Source of the DNA: Lethocerus indicus
Lineage: Eukaryota > Arthropoda > Insecta > Hemiptera > Belostomatidae
Assembly: GCA_019843655.1 (NCBI GenBank)
Contig: JACDQD010000004.1
Coordinates: 32,127,872-32,191,871, forward strand
Length of the DNA: 64,000 nt
Direction: 5' to 3'
This document shows positions 1 to 10,544 of this stretch, piece after piece (the stretch's first letter is position 1; each line of letters opens with the position of its first letter). A program made the position numbers and the translations under genes. Below the pieces are notes generated by a model, which saw only the letters and a list, made by a program, of their open reading frames with translations, made no database searches and was not told the origin of the DNA.

Positions 1-1708
1 AGGTTTTTTGAGGATAAATTAGCAAAAAAATTGGGTTTTTTGCCCATACCAAATATGGGCGAAATCGGCCGACTTTTTTTAAATTTCAAAAATTTTCGAT
101 TTTTCAGCTCTCCTTTCAGGGGCAAGTGTAACTCACTTTGGGACCACTTTTGACCAAATATGGGCGAAATCGGCCGACTTTTTTTAAATTTCAAAAATTT
201 TCGATTTTTCAGCTCTCCTTTCAGGGGCAAGTGTAACTCACTTTGGGACCACTTTTGACCAAATATGGGCGAAATCGGCCGACTTTTTTTAAATTTCAAA
301 AATTTTCGATTTTTCAGCTCTCCTTTCAGGGGCAAGTGTAACTCACTTTGGGACCACTTTTGACCAAATATGGGCGAAATCGGCCGACTTTTTTTAAATT
401 TCAAAAATTTTCGATTTTTCAGCTCTCCTTGTAGGGGCAAGTGTAACTCACTTTGGGACCACTTTTGACCAAATATGGGCGAAATCGGCCGACTTTTTTT
501 AATTTTAAAAATTTTCGATTTTTCAGCTCTCCTTTCAGGGGCAAGTGTAACTCACTTTGGGACCACTTTTGACCAAATATGGGCGAAATCGGCCGACTTT
601 TTTTAAATTTCAAAAATTTTCGATTTTTCAGCTCTCCTTTCAGGGGCAAGTGTAACTCACTTTGGGACCACTTTTGACCAAATATGGGCGAAATCGGCCG
701 ACTTTTTTTAAATTTCAAAAATTTTCGATTTTTCAGCTCTCCTTTCAGGGGCAAGTGTAACTCACTTTGGGACCACTTTTGACCAAATATGGGCGAAATC
801 GGCCGACTTTTTTTAAATTTCAAAAATTTTCGATTTTTCAGCTCTCCTTTCAGGGGCAAGTGTAACTCACTTTGGGACCACTTTTGACCAAATATGGGCG
901 AAATTGGCCGAATTTTTTAATTTTTCAAAATTTTCGATTTTTCAGCTCTCCTTTCAGGGGCAAGTGTAACTCACTTTGGGACCACTTTTGACCAAATATG
1001 GGCGAAATCGGCCGACTTTTTTTAAATTTCAAAAATTTTCGATTTTTCAGCTCTCCTTTCAGGGGCAAGTGTAACTCACTTTGGGACCACTTTTGACCAA
1101 ATATGGGCGAAATCGGCCGACTTTTTTTAAATTTCAAAAATTTTCGATTTTTCAGCTCTCCTTTCAGGGGCAAGTGTAACTCACTTTGGGACCACTTTTG
1201 ACCAAATATGGGCGAAATCGGCCGACTTTTTTTAAATTTTAAAAATTTTCGATTTTTCAGCTCTCCTTTCAGGGGCAAGTGTAACTCACTTTGGGACCAC
1301 TTTTGACCAAATATGGGCGAAATCGGCCGACTTTTTTTAAATTTCAAAATTTTCGATTTTTCAGCTCTCCTTTCAGGGGCAAGTGTAACTCACTTTGGGA
1401 CCACTTTTGACCAAATATGGGCGAAATCGGCCGACTTTTTTTAAATTTCAAAAATTTTCGATTTTCAGCTCTCCTTTCAGGAGCAAGTGTAACTCACTTT
1501 GGGACCACTTTTGACCAAATATGGGCGAAATCGGCCGACTTTTTTTAAATTTCAAAAATTTTCGATTTTTCAGCTCTCCTTTCAGGGGCAAGTGTAACTC
1601 ACTTTGGGACCACTTTTGACCAAATATGGGCGAAATCGGCCGACTTTTTTTAAATTTCAAAAATTTTCGATTTTTCAGCTCTCCTTTCAGGGGCAAGTGT
1701 AACTCACT
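1..1708 (-). repeat. Satellite A array 1 (105-bp monomer, about 16 copies)
   Basis: Tandem array with an exact 105-bp period: the string aaatatgggcgaaatcggcc recurs at 51, 156 and 261 and onward. The landmark ctcctttcaggggcaag recurs about 16 times. Most monomers are near identical, with scattered substitutions and 1-bp indels. The first 50 bases are B-type sequence, so the array's left border is in view. The right border at about 1708 is a fixed A/B junction that recurs in inverted form at about 7703, 15220 and 17988. Long ORFs cross the array only because 105 is a multiple of three; I do not regard them as genes. Confidence 0.97.
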
Positions 1709-3480
1709 TTGCCGATTTAACATCAAAAACCCCAATTATGGCCATTATTGCGCATTTTTGGGGCGATTTTTCGTCAAAACATCCCATTTTTGGGACTAAA
1801 AACCGCATTTTTGGACGATTTTTCTTCAAAAAACCTCATTTTTGTGCCAAATACGGCATTTCTAGGCCGATTTCTCGTCGAAAAACCCCATTTTTGGGCC
1901 TAAAAAAGCCATTATTGAGCTGATTTTTCGTCAGAAAACCCCATTTTTGGGCCAAAAGAAGGCACTATTGAGCCGATTTTTCGTCAGAAATCCCCATTTT
2001 TGGGGCAATATATCGTCAAAACCCTATATTTTTGCTAATTTTTCAAAAACACCATTTTATGCCTACAAAAGCCATTTTTGGGGCAATTTATCGTCAAAAC
2101 CCAATTTTTGGCCTAAATACCGCATTTATGGGTAATTTATCGTCAAAACCTCATTTTGTGCCAAAACGGCTTTTCTAGGTTGATTTTTCGTCGAAAACCC
2201 CATTTTGGGCCTAAAACAACATTTTGGGGCAATTTATCGTCAAAACCCTATTTTGAGCCTAAAAAGGCATTATTGAGCCGATTTTCCTTCAGAAAACCCC
2301 AATTTTGGGCCTAAAACCCCATTTTGTGTAATTATTCGTCAAAAACCCTATTTTGAGCCTAAAAAGGCATTATTGAGCCGATTTTCCTTCAGAAAACCCC
2401 AATTTTGGGCCTAAAACCCCATTTTGTGTAATTATTCGTCAAAAACCCCATTTTTAGTCCTAAAACCGTATTTTAGGGCAATTTATCGTCAAAACCCAAT
2501 TTTTGCTAATTTATCCTCAAAAACCTAATTTTTGGCCTAAATACCGCATTTATGGACCGATTTATCATCAAAACCCCATTTTGGGGCGATTTTTCGTTAA
2601 AAACCCCATTTTGGGACTAAAACGGCGTTTTGGACGATATTTCGTCAAAAACCTCATTTATGTTCCATAAACGGCATTTCTAGGCCGATTTTTCATCGAA
2701 AAACCCCATTTTTGGCCTAGAAACCACATTTTTGGGCCGATTTATCGTCAAAGAGCCCCACTTCTGGGCCTTAAATCCCCATTTTTAGGCCGATTTTGCG
2801 TCAAAAACCCCATTTTTGGCTTAAAACAACATTTTGGGCGATTTTTCGTCAAAAACCCTATTTTGGGCCTAAAACCGCATTTTGGGCTGATTTTTCGTCA
2901 AGAAACTTTTTTGCTCTAAAAACGGCATTTTTGTATCAGTTTTTGCGCCTCTGGACAGCATTTTTTGGAAAATATGCACCTAATAACTGCATTTCTGGGA
3001 CATGTAGTATCTAAAAACCGTATTTTCGGGCCTGTGAAGCGCTTTTTGAGCCTATTTCTTGACTAGAAATACTTCTTGACTCATAAAAACCCAATTCATG
3101 TGATTTTGCATCTCCAAGTTCCATTCTTGGGCCGATTTTTGGCCTTTTCGTGTTAATAACCGACTTTTTGTGTCGATTTCGCGCCTAAAAACCGCATTTT
3201 TGGGCCGATTTCGCTCCTAAAATCTGCTTTTCTTGTGATGGGGTGGCCATTTCACGCCTATAAACCATATTTTGGGCAATTTTCGCCTCTAAAAGTTGCA
3301 TTTTCGGTGATTGTTGAGCCGAACTGTATTTTTGGGCCGATTTTAGTCCGAAAACCCCTATTTCTGGGTCGATTTTGCGTGAAAAAACAGAATTTTTGTT
3401 CATATTTTTCGTCAACAAAGCGCATTTCTTCGCCTTTTTGCACCTTACAGTATAATTGCGGTGTTTTTGGGTCTAAAAAA
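1709..3480 (-). repeat. Satellite B block, left arm of foldback unit 1
   Basis: Degenerate tandem repeat with a unit of about 52 bp, built from variants of ccccatttttgggcc, taaaaaccgcattt and gatttttcgtcaaaa. It is the reverse complement of the B block at about 5515-7700, so the two form inverted arms around the core. A stretch of about 98 bp is repeated directly and almost exactly at 2249-2346 and 2347-2447. Bases 2150-2890 have visibly shorter homopolymers than equivalent B copies elsewhere. Confidence 0.93.
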
Positions 3481-3748
3481 CGCATACTTTGGGTATACTG
3501 TAACGGATTACAAACAGTAAGGGATAAGCTATACAATATATACTAAATATATAAAACATATGTAGTATAAAGTACATTATATCGGACCACCGGAGCAATA
3601 TGGGCAAATATTAAGGGATAAGCTAGGAAACATTAAAAATTTCTAGGCAACATTACGGCAACACTGCTGTAGGAGCGTCACCCAGCAACAGATCAGTTCT
3701 TGCTATTCTTGAAAAAATTGAATACAAGATCGAAGCTATTTAAATAAA
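3481..3748 (+). promoter_or_regulatory. Upstream region of core ORF copy 1
   Basis: This non-satellite stretch leads into the ORF and is repeated at 11,745-11,994. The last 90 bp or so is also shared with the diverged third copy (23,970-24,048): a gtagg..cgtcaccc..gcaacaga block, an A-rich run, then agatcgaagctatttaaata directly before the start codon. The TATTTAAATA motif ends only a few bases before ATG, too close to be a TATA box for a transcript starting at this ATG, so it may be leader sequence. A 12-bp word, aagggataagct, occurs twice (about 3523 and 3613). The regulatory role is inferred from conservation only. Confidence 0.4.
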
Positions 3749-4216
3749 ATGGAAGATATTGTAGGTAGATATGCAGGTTTGGCGACACTGAACCGGGTGC
3801 AGAGGTCAACGTTAACACTCCCAAGTGTGGGGGCAATTTGGATCGTGAGACCGCCACCAACCGCTGAAGACAATCCCCGGGTCATCCCTGGCCAAATCCT
3901 GAGGCCGTACTACGCCAGAGTGCAAGTGAGGCATAATCTGGAGAGAGGGGACCGACTGGGGCGACATGACGTCTGGCAGGTCCTGCAGCAGCCGAGATGG
4001 CCCCTGCTCCAGGGTATACAGCAGTGGGGGGCCGGGGACCAGATCTACCAGGCGCGACACCGGCCGGCGCCCCGGCCACAGCAATCCTGGCTAGGAAGGC
4101 TTCTCCGGAGGGTCGTCACCGTCTTCACACCGAACCGGATAACCGGACTACATCACGGTCTGGAGCATTTCGTCCTCTTAGATATGTATAACCAGATGCG
4201 CCCGTACATGATATAA
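3749..4216 (+). CDS. Unrecognised 155-aa basic protein, core ORF copy 1
   Basis: A complete ATG-to-TAA ORF of 155 codons, much richer in GC than the AT-rich sequence on either side. I do not recognise the family. The product is rich in R, Q, P and W and has no signal peptide or obvious membrane segment. Blocks shared with the diverged copy at 24049 are VGRYA (5-9), RVIPG (44-48), an ILR-x-YY-x-R-x-QV block (50-60), PLLQG (85-89), RPQQSWLG (109-116) and MRPY (150-153). The stretch around 74-90 looks helical, and a basic patch lies at 102-121. The two copies differ at many residues yet keep the same length within one codon and no stop, which suggests selection on the protein. A short paralogous remnant follows 14 nt after the stop. 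It sits in the middle of long inverted satellite arms, so it is plausibly carried by a mobile element. No catalytic motif was seen, so it should not be called a transposase. Confidence 0.6.
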   Translation: MEDIVGRYAGLATLNRVQRSTLTLPSVGAIWIVRPPPTAEDNPRVIPGQILRPYYARVQVRHNLERGDRLGRHDVWQVLQQPRWPLLQGIQQWGAGDQIYQARHRPAPRPQQSWLGRLLRRVVTVFTPNRITGLHHGLEHFVLLDMYNQMRPYMI

Positions 4217-4230
4217 AGTTATATACATAT

Positions 4231-4534
4231 ATGGTGTGTGACGAAACTGCAAAATGCGGTGATGAGGGGTACCAGGAGCCGGTGCCACATAATATCTGGC
4301 GGATATTACAGCGGCGGGCACAGCCTCTGCTCCAGGGTTTACAACAGCGGGGTGGAGGGGAACCAGGTCCACCAGGGACGACACCGGCCACAGCCCCGGC
4401 CACAGCAATCCTGGCTAAGATGGCTTTTCCGGACGATTTTCGAGATAATCACGGACCGGGAACGACAACTTCCCGGCTTGGACGATTTCCTCCTGTTCTG
4501 CCTGTATGAGAAGATGCGCCCGTTCAGGGCATAA
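4231..4534 (+). pseudogene. Frameshifted short paralogue of the core ORF, copy 1
   Basis: This is a second, N-terminally truncated relative of the core ORF, closer to the 24049 copy than to its upstream neighbour. It carries PHNIWRILQRRAQPLLQG in one frame and RPQQSWLRWLFRTIFEI to MRPF in another. The frame changes at a run of G (about 4355-4360). The matching sequence near 12,600 has one G fewer there and reads through, but that copy is out of frame further upstream, where it also has one G fewer. Either both copies are decayed pseudogenes or the G-run lengths are wrong. The segment lacks the VGRYA and RVIPG regions of the full ORF. Confidence 0.6.
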
Positions 4535-5073
4535 AGTTATATACATATATGGACCACAAAACTACATGTGTTGACTAAACTGCAAAATGCGGACAACTAT
4601 AATCGATGGAGATAACCAACTACCGAGATAAACTAATTTACAACTGATATGGCGAAGAAGCTGTGCAACCACAAGATGGGGACTTGACAAAACACGAGTT
4701 GGCTCCCTCTAATGTATTTATTGCATAGTATGTATGTATAGATATTGTAGATAGATAACTAGTATTTCGGTATATATTGTATAACTGGCTCTTATTGTAT
4801 ACACTAAATATGTTCATATATTGCATATTTTTTTTGTATACATACAATGTATATATATGGGAAAAATATTTAATATATTGTACCTATTGTATACAATACA
4901 TTTGTACGTATTGTAAAAATTTAAACTTTTGTATGTATTTTATACAGTATTTACATAGTTGAAAAATATTTTATATATTTCGTATGTATTGTGCATACTG
5001 TTAGTCTATATATTGGACTCATTGTGTACATATAGTAAACAATAAATTTGTATATAATGTAATTGTTTTATAT

Positions 5074-5111
<38 letters not shown>

Positions 5112-5514
5112 CCTATATTCTAGAAAATTTAGTTTAATAGAGTAGTACATTCTACTTACACAGATATGTATATATGCATGTATTTAATAAATATCGATGA
5201 AACAAAAACATTCTCTAGAACTTAATGAAATTTAATACAAAATGTTCAAGTTTTTTGAAAAAGATAATTTTTTTGCATCAAATTGTCAACAAAATATGCA
5301 ACATTCTTTCATTTTGTTGTTCATTTCACCGTTGGAATGTGGGTCTAAATAACTAAATAAATCCTCGTGCTAGACCGCTTCACTATATCTTTTTAATTAT
5401 TGTTTATAATGTACCAAATCAGTTGATAAAATACCAAATTATTTACAGATTTCTGTTCTTGTCTTCTGTTTTTGATCAACAGCCTTAAGAAGCTCCATCT
5501 TCATTTTGCTCGTT
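4535..5514 (+). other. Conserved 3' tail of core copy 1, TGTA-rich and AT-rich
   Basis: No further ORF. The first 200 bp (ataaagttatatacatat, then a block through gatggggacttgacaaaa) is conserved in all three cores. From 4700 to 5060 it is dense in TGTA/TGTATATA words. An AATAAA occurs near 5038 (acaataaatttg) and is kept in the third core near 25065, a possible poly(A) signal. An AT dinucleotide run lies at 5077-5108. The stretch 5270-5510 reappears as the reverse complement upstream of the third core (23,640-23,930), showing that it is inner inverted-arm sequence. Confidence 0.6.
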
Positions 5515-6400
5515 GAAATATTTTTGGGCAGATTGGGGGCCTAGAAACAGCATTTTTGGGGCGAATTCGCGCTTAAAAACAGCCTTTTTGGGACTGATTT
5601 AGTGGCTAAAACCGTATTTCAGGCCAAAAAACGGCAGTTTTTGGTAAAACGGTTTTTAGAAACTACATGTCCCAGAAATGCAGTTAGTAGGTGCATATTG
5701 TCCAAAAAATGCTGTCCAGAGGCGCAAAAACTGATACAAAAATGCCGTTTTTAGAGCAAAAAAGTTTTTTGACGAAAAATCAGCCAAAAAATGCGGTTTT
5801 TAGGCCCAAAAATAGGGTTTTTTGACGAAAAATCGCCCCAAAAATGTGGCTTTTAGTCCAAAAAATGGGGTTTTTTGACGCAAAATCAGCCTAAAAATGG
5901 GGATTTAAGGCCCAGAAATGGGGCTTTTTGACGATAAATCGGCCCAAAAATGTGGTTTTTAGGCCAAAAATGGGGTTTCATGACGAAAAATCAGCCCAAA
6001 AATGCGGTTTTTGCCCAAAAATCGGGTTTTTTTACAAAAAATGCAGCTTTTAGATAGAAAAATAGGGTTTTTTGACGAAATATCGTCCAAAAACGCCGTT
6101 TTTAGTCCCAAAAATGGGGTTTTTTTAACGAAAAATCGCCCCAAAAATGCAGTTTTTAGGCCCAAAATGGGGTTTTCGATGAAAATCGGCCTAAATGCCG
6201 TTTATGGAACATAAATGGGTTTTTGACGAAATATCGTCCAAAAACGCCGTTTTAGTCCCAAAAATTGGGTTCTTTTAACGAAAAATCGCCCCAAAAATGG
6301 GGTTTTTTGATGATAAATCGGTCCATAAATGCGGTATTTAGGCCAAAAAATTAGGTTTTTGAGGATAAATTAGCAAAAAATTGGTTTTTGCCCATATAAA
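5515..6400 (+). repeat. Satellite B block, right arm of unit 1 (proximal part)
   Basis: B repeat of about 52 bp in the orientation opposite to 1709-3480 (gacgaaaaatcggcccaaaaatg and variants). It mirrors the left arm, including the shared aatgctgtccagaggcgcaa landmark next to the core. Confidence 0.93.
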
Positions 6401-6780
6401 TGGGCGAAATCGGCCGAATTTTTAAATTTCAAAATTTTCGATTTTTCAGCTCTCCTTTCAGGGCAAGGTAAACTTTGGGACCACTAAATTTGACCAAATA
6501 TGGCCAAAATTTGTAAATTTCAAAATTGGCCGACTTTTATTTCAAAATTGTAAATTTCCAAGTGTAACACACTTTGGGACCACTTTTGACCAAATATGTT
6601 TAGGCGAAATCGGCCGACTTTTGTAAAATTTTAAAAATTTCAGCTCTCTTTTCAAAACACTGGGACCACTTTTGACCAAATATGGTTGAAATCGGCCGAA
6701 AATTTCAAAAATTGTCGATTTTCAGCTCCCAGGGGCAAAAGGGGCAACACTGTTTGGGACTACTTTTGGCCAAATAATGG
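6401..6780 (-). repeat. Degenerate satellite A fragments inside the B arm
   Basis: Bases resemble 105-bp A monomers in array-1 orientation (aaatgggcgaaatcggcc, cagctctcctttcaggg) but have many deletions and shortened homopolymers, so the monomers no longer hold a 105-bp period. The preceding junction (gaggataaattagc, then gcccatat) matches the sequence at 1-60. Decay or poor consensus quality are both possible. Confidence 0.75.
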
Positions 6781-7702
6781 GCGAAAATGCGGTTTTACCA
6801 AAATACAAAAATGCAGCTTTTAGATAAAAAATGGGTTTTGAGGTCCAAAAATTTTTAGTCCCAAAAATGGGGGTTTTTAACGAAAATCGCCCCAAAATGG
6901 GGTTTTGATGATAAATCAAAATGCGGTATTTAGGCCAAAATTAGGTTTTGATAATAAATTGCCCCAAAATGGCTTTGTAGGCAAAAAAGGTGTTTTTTTG
7001 AAGAAAATTAGCGGGTTTTGACGATAAATTGCCCAAAAATACGGTTTTAGGACTAAAAATGGGGTTTTTGACGAATAATTACACAAAAATGGGGTTAGGC
7101 CCAAAATTGGGGTTTCTGAAGGAAAATCGGCTCAATAATGCCTTTTTAGGCTCAAAATAGGTTTTTGACGATAAATTGCCCCAAAAATGTTGTTTTAGGC
7201 CCAAAATGGGTTTTCGACGAAAATCAACCTAAAAAGCCGTTTTGGCAAAAAATGAGGTTTTTGACGATAAATTACCCCATAAATGCGGTATTTAGGCCAA
7301 AAATTGGGTTTTGACGATAAATTGCCCCAAAAATGGCTTTTGTAGGCATAAAAATGGTGTTTTTTGAAGAAAAATTAGCAAAAATATAGGGTTTTTTACG
7401 ATATATTGCCCCAAAAATGGGGATTTCTGACGAAAAATCGGCTCAATAGTGCCTTCTTTTGGCCCAAAAATGGGGTTTTCTGACGAAAAATCAGCTCAAT
7501 AATGGCTTTTTTAGGCCCAAAAATGGGGTTTTTCGACGAGAAATCGGCCTAGAAATGCCGTTTTTGGCACAAAAATGAGGTTTTTTGAAGAAAAATCGTC
7601 CAAAAATGCGGTTTTTAGTCCCAAAAATGGGGGTTTTTGACGAAAAATCGCCCCAAAAATGCGCAATAATGGCCATAATTGGGGTTTTTGATGTTAAATC
7701 GG
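6781..7702 (+). repeat. Satellite B block, right arm of unit 1 (distal part)
   Basis: B repeats in the same orientation as 5515-6400, ending in the fixed junction ggccataattggggtttttg followed by ttaaatcggcaaagtgag at 7670-7710. That junction is the exact inverse of 1705-1745. Bases 6780-7300 are homopolymer-poor compared with near-identical sequence at 14,600-14,950. Confidence 0.92.
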
Positions 7703-9386
7703 CAAAGTGAGTTACACTTGCCCCTGAAAGGAGAGCTGAAAAATCGAAAATTTTTGAAATTTAAAAAAAGTCGGCCGATTTCGCCCATATTTGGTCAAAA
7801 GTGGTCCCAAAGTGAGTTACACTTGCCCCTGAAAGGAGAGCTGAAAAATCGAAAATTTTTGAAATTTAAAAAAAGTCGGCCGATTTCGCCCATATTTGGT
7901 CAAAAGTGGTCCCAAAGTGAGTTACACTTGCCCCTGAAAGGAGAGCTGAAAAATCGAAAATTTTGAAATTTAAAAAAAGTCGGCCGATTTCGCCCATATT
8001 TGGTCAAAAGTGGTCCCAAAGTGAGTTACACTTGCCCCTGAAAGGAGAGCTGAAAAATCGAAAATTTTTGAAATTTAAAAAAAGTCGCCCGATTTTGCCC
8101 ATATTTGGTCAAAGTGGTCCCAAAGTGAGTTACACTTGCCCCTGAAAGCTGTTTTGACGAAAATTTTTGGCACGAAAAATTGGCAAAAAGTCGGCCGATT
8201 TCGCCCATATTTGGTCCAAAATGGTCCCAAAGTGAGTTTTGACCCCTGAAACGACCAAATCGTTTTAAGCCCAATTTTTGAAATTTAAAAATCCCGATTT
8301 CGCCCATATTTGGTCAAAAGTGGTCCCAAAGTGAGTTATTAGGCCAAAGGAGAGCTGAAAAATCGAAAATTTTTAAATTTAAAAGTCGGCCGAGCCCATA
8401 TTTGGTCAAAAGTGGTTTTGCCCAAAGTGGTTACAAAGGATGAGCTGAAAAATCGAAAATTGAAATGCTTAAAAAAATGTCGGCCGATTTCGCCCATACG
8501 AGAAATTGGTCGAAAAAAATCCAAAGTGAGTTACTCTTGCCCCTGAAAGGATGAGCTGAAAAATCGAAAATTGAAATGCTTAAAAAAATGTCGGCCGATT
8601 TCGCCCATACGAGAAATTGGTCGAAAAAAATCCAAAGTGAGTTACTCTTGCCCCTGAAAGGAGAGCTGAAAAATCGAAATTTTGAAATTTAAAAAAGTCA
8701 GGCCGATTATATTTGGTCAAAGTGGTCCCAAAGTGAGTTACACTTGCCCCTGAAAGGAGAGCTGAAAATCGAAAATTTTTGAAATTTAAAAAGTCGGCCG
8801 ATTTCGCCCATATTTGGTCAAAAGTGGTCCCAAAGTGAGTTACACTTGCCCCTGAAAGGAGCTGAAAAATCGAAAATTTTGAAATTTAAAAGTCGGCCGA
8901 TTTCGCCCATATTTGGTCAAAAGTGGTCCCAAAGTGAGTTACACTTGCCCTGAAAGGAGAGCTGAAAATCGAAAATTTTTGAAATTTAAAAATGGGTTTT
9001 GAGGATTTCGCCCATATTTGGTCAAAAGTGGTCCCAAAGTGAGTTACACTTGCCCCTGAAAGGAGAGCTGAAAAATCGAAAATTTTTGAAATTTAAAAAA
9101 AGTCGGCCGATTTCGCCCATATTTGGTCAAAAGTGGTCCCAAAGTGAGTTACACTTGCCCCTGAAAGGAGAGCTGAAAAATCGAAAATTTTTGAAATTTA
9201 AAAAAAGTCGGCCGATTTCGCCCATATTTGGTCAAAAGTGGTCCCAAAGTGAGTTACACTTGCCCCTGAAAGGAGAGCTGAAAAATCGAAAATTTTTGAA
9301 ATTTAAAAAAAGTCGGCCGATTTCGCCCATATTTGGTCAAAAGTGGTCCCAAAGTGAGTTACACTTGCCCCTGAAAGGAGAGCCCA
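7703..9386 (+). repeat. Satellite A array 2, inverted relative to array 1 (about 17 copies)
   Basis: 105-bp A monomers in the orientation opposite to 1-1708 (aaagtgagttacacttgccc). Monomers at 7703-8040 and 9000-9386 are regular. Those at 8040-9000 carry many indels. A degenerate monomer of about 100 bp with gatgagctgaaaaatcg occurs twice in near-exact tandem at about 8437-8530 and 8550-8645. The right border, gaaaggagagcccaaaaaagg, recurs at 16,683 and 18,223. Confidence 0.96.
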
Positions 9387-10434
9387 AAAAAGGTTTTTTG
9401 ACGAAAAATTGGCACAAGAAATTGGGTTTTTTGAGGATAAATCGCACCAAATATGATGTTTTAGGTCCAAAATGGGGTTTTGACGAAAAAACGACAGAAA
9501 TTCCGTTTTAAGCCCAAAATGGGGTTTTATCGAAACCTCCCAAAAATGCGCAACAATTGGCCAAAAATAGGGTTATTGGCCAAAAAGGTTTCAAAACAGC
9601 CAAAAATGCGGTTTGCCCAAAATTTTTACAAAAGATAGAAGAAAAATAGGTTTTGAAGAAAATTGGCCCAAAATGCTGCTTTTAGGCACAAAAATGGGTT
9701 TATTGACGAAAATATTTCTCAAAAATCGGCTCAATAGTGCTTTTGGCCAAAATGGGGTTTCTGACGAAAAATCAGCTCAATAATGGCTTTTTAGGCCCAA
9801 AAATGGGGTTTTTCGACGAGAAATCGGCCTAGAAATGCCGTTTTTTAAAAAAATGAGGTTTTTGACGAAAAATCGTCCAAAAATTCGGTTTTATCCCAAA
9901 AATGGGGTTTTGACGAAAATCCTTCGTCAAAATGCCAATAATGGCCATAATTGGGGTTTGATAAATCGGTCCAAAAATGCGATTTTAGGCCCAAAAAATT
10001 GGGTTTTTGATGAATAATTGGCCCAAAAATACTGAAGTTTGGTTTTTGACGATAAATCACCCAAAAAAATGGGTTTTAGGACGGGCATAATATTAGTCAA
10101 AATGAGCCAAAAATGCTAAACCGAAAAAAATAACTGAAAAATTTCGGCCAATGCCCATATTTATGGCCTAAAACTGCATTTTGGGCATTTATTAAAATAT
10201 TTTCTAAAACTGATTTTGAAAACCCGATTAAAACCGCATTTTCGTATTTGGTCAAAAGTGCCCAAAGTGAGTTACACTTGCCCTGAAAGGAGGCTGAAAA
10301 TCGATTTTTTAAAAAAGTCGGACGATAAACCCCATGCGGTTTTAGGACGAAAATAGAAGACCAAAAATGTGGTTTTAAACCGAAAAATAGCTGAAAAATG
10401 GAATTCAAAATTTCGCCCATATTTGGTCAAAGTG
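9387..10434 (+). repeat. Degraded B repeats with A fragments
   Basis: B-type sequence begins with the block ttggcacaagaaattggg, seen again at 16,708 and 18,250. It then becomes irregular, with shortened homopolymers and a partial A monomer at about 10,240-10,310. No gene seen. Confidence 0.8.
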
Positions 10435-10544
10435 GTCCCAAAGTGAGTTACACTTGCCCCTGAAAGGAGAGCTGAAAAATCGAAAATTTTTGAAATTTAA
10501 AAAAATTCGGCCGATTTCGCCCATATTTGGTATGGGCAAAAAAC
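10435..10544 (+). repeat. Single A monomer at the left edge of unit 2
   Basis: One complete 105-bp A monomer followed by atatttggtatgggcaaaaa and the B block. This is the reverse complement of the B-to-A junction at 1-60, so the unit 2 left arm keeps the same border but has only one A copy here. Confidence 0.85.

Noticed and set aside
419..1735. Long open frames of 95-146 codons across the A arrays (here and at 7679-9511, 15198-18301)
   Set aside because: The monomer is 105 bp, a multiple of three, so any open frame extends across monomers. The peptide is a pure repeat with no start or end logic and is interrupted wherever a 1-bp indel occurs.
1738..3014. ORFs across the B repeats with KPHFW/KTAFLG-type peptides
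   Set aside because: Low-complexity translation of a degenerate satellite unit. Frames close at random and no codon bias or conserved ends are seen.
3812..4403. Minus-strand and alternative-frame ORFs within the core genes
   Set aside because: They overlap the plus-strand 155-codon ORF. The diverged third copy does not preserve comparable full-length frames, whereas the chosen frame is preserved.
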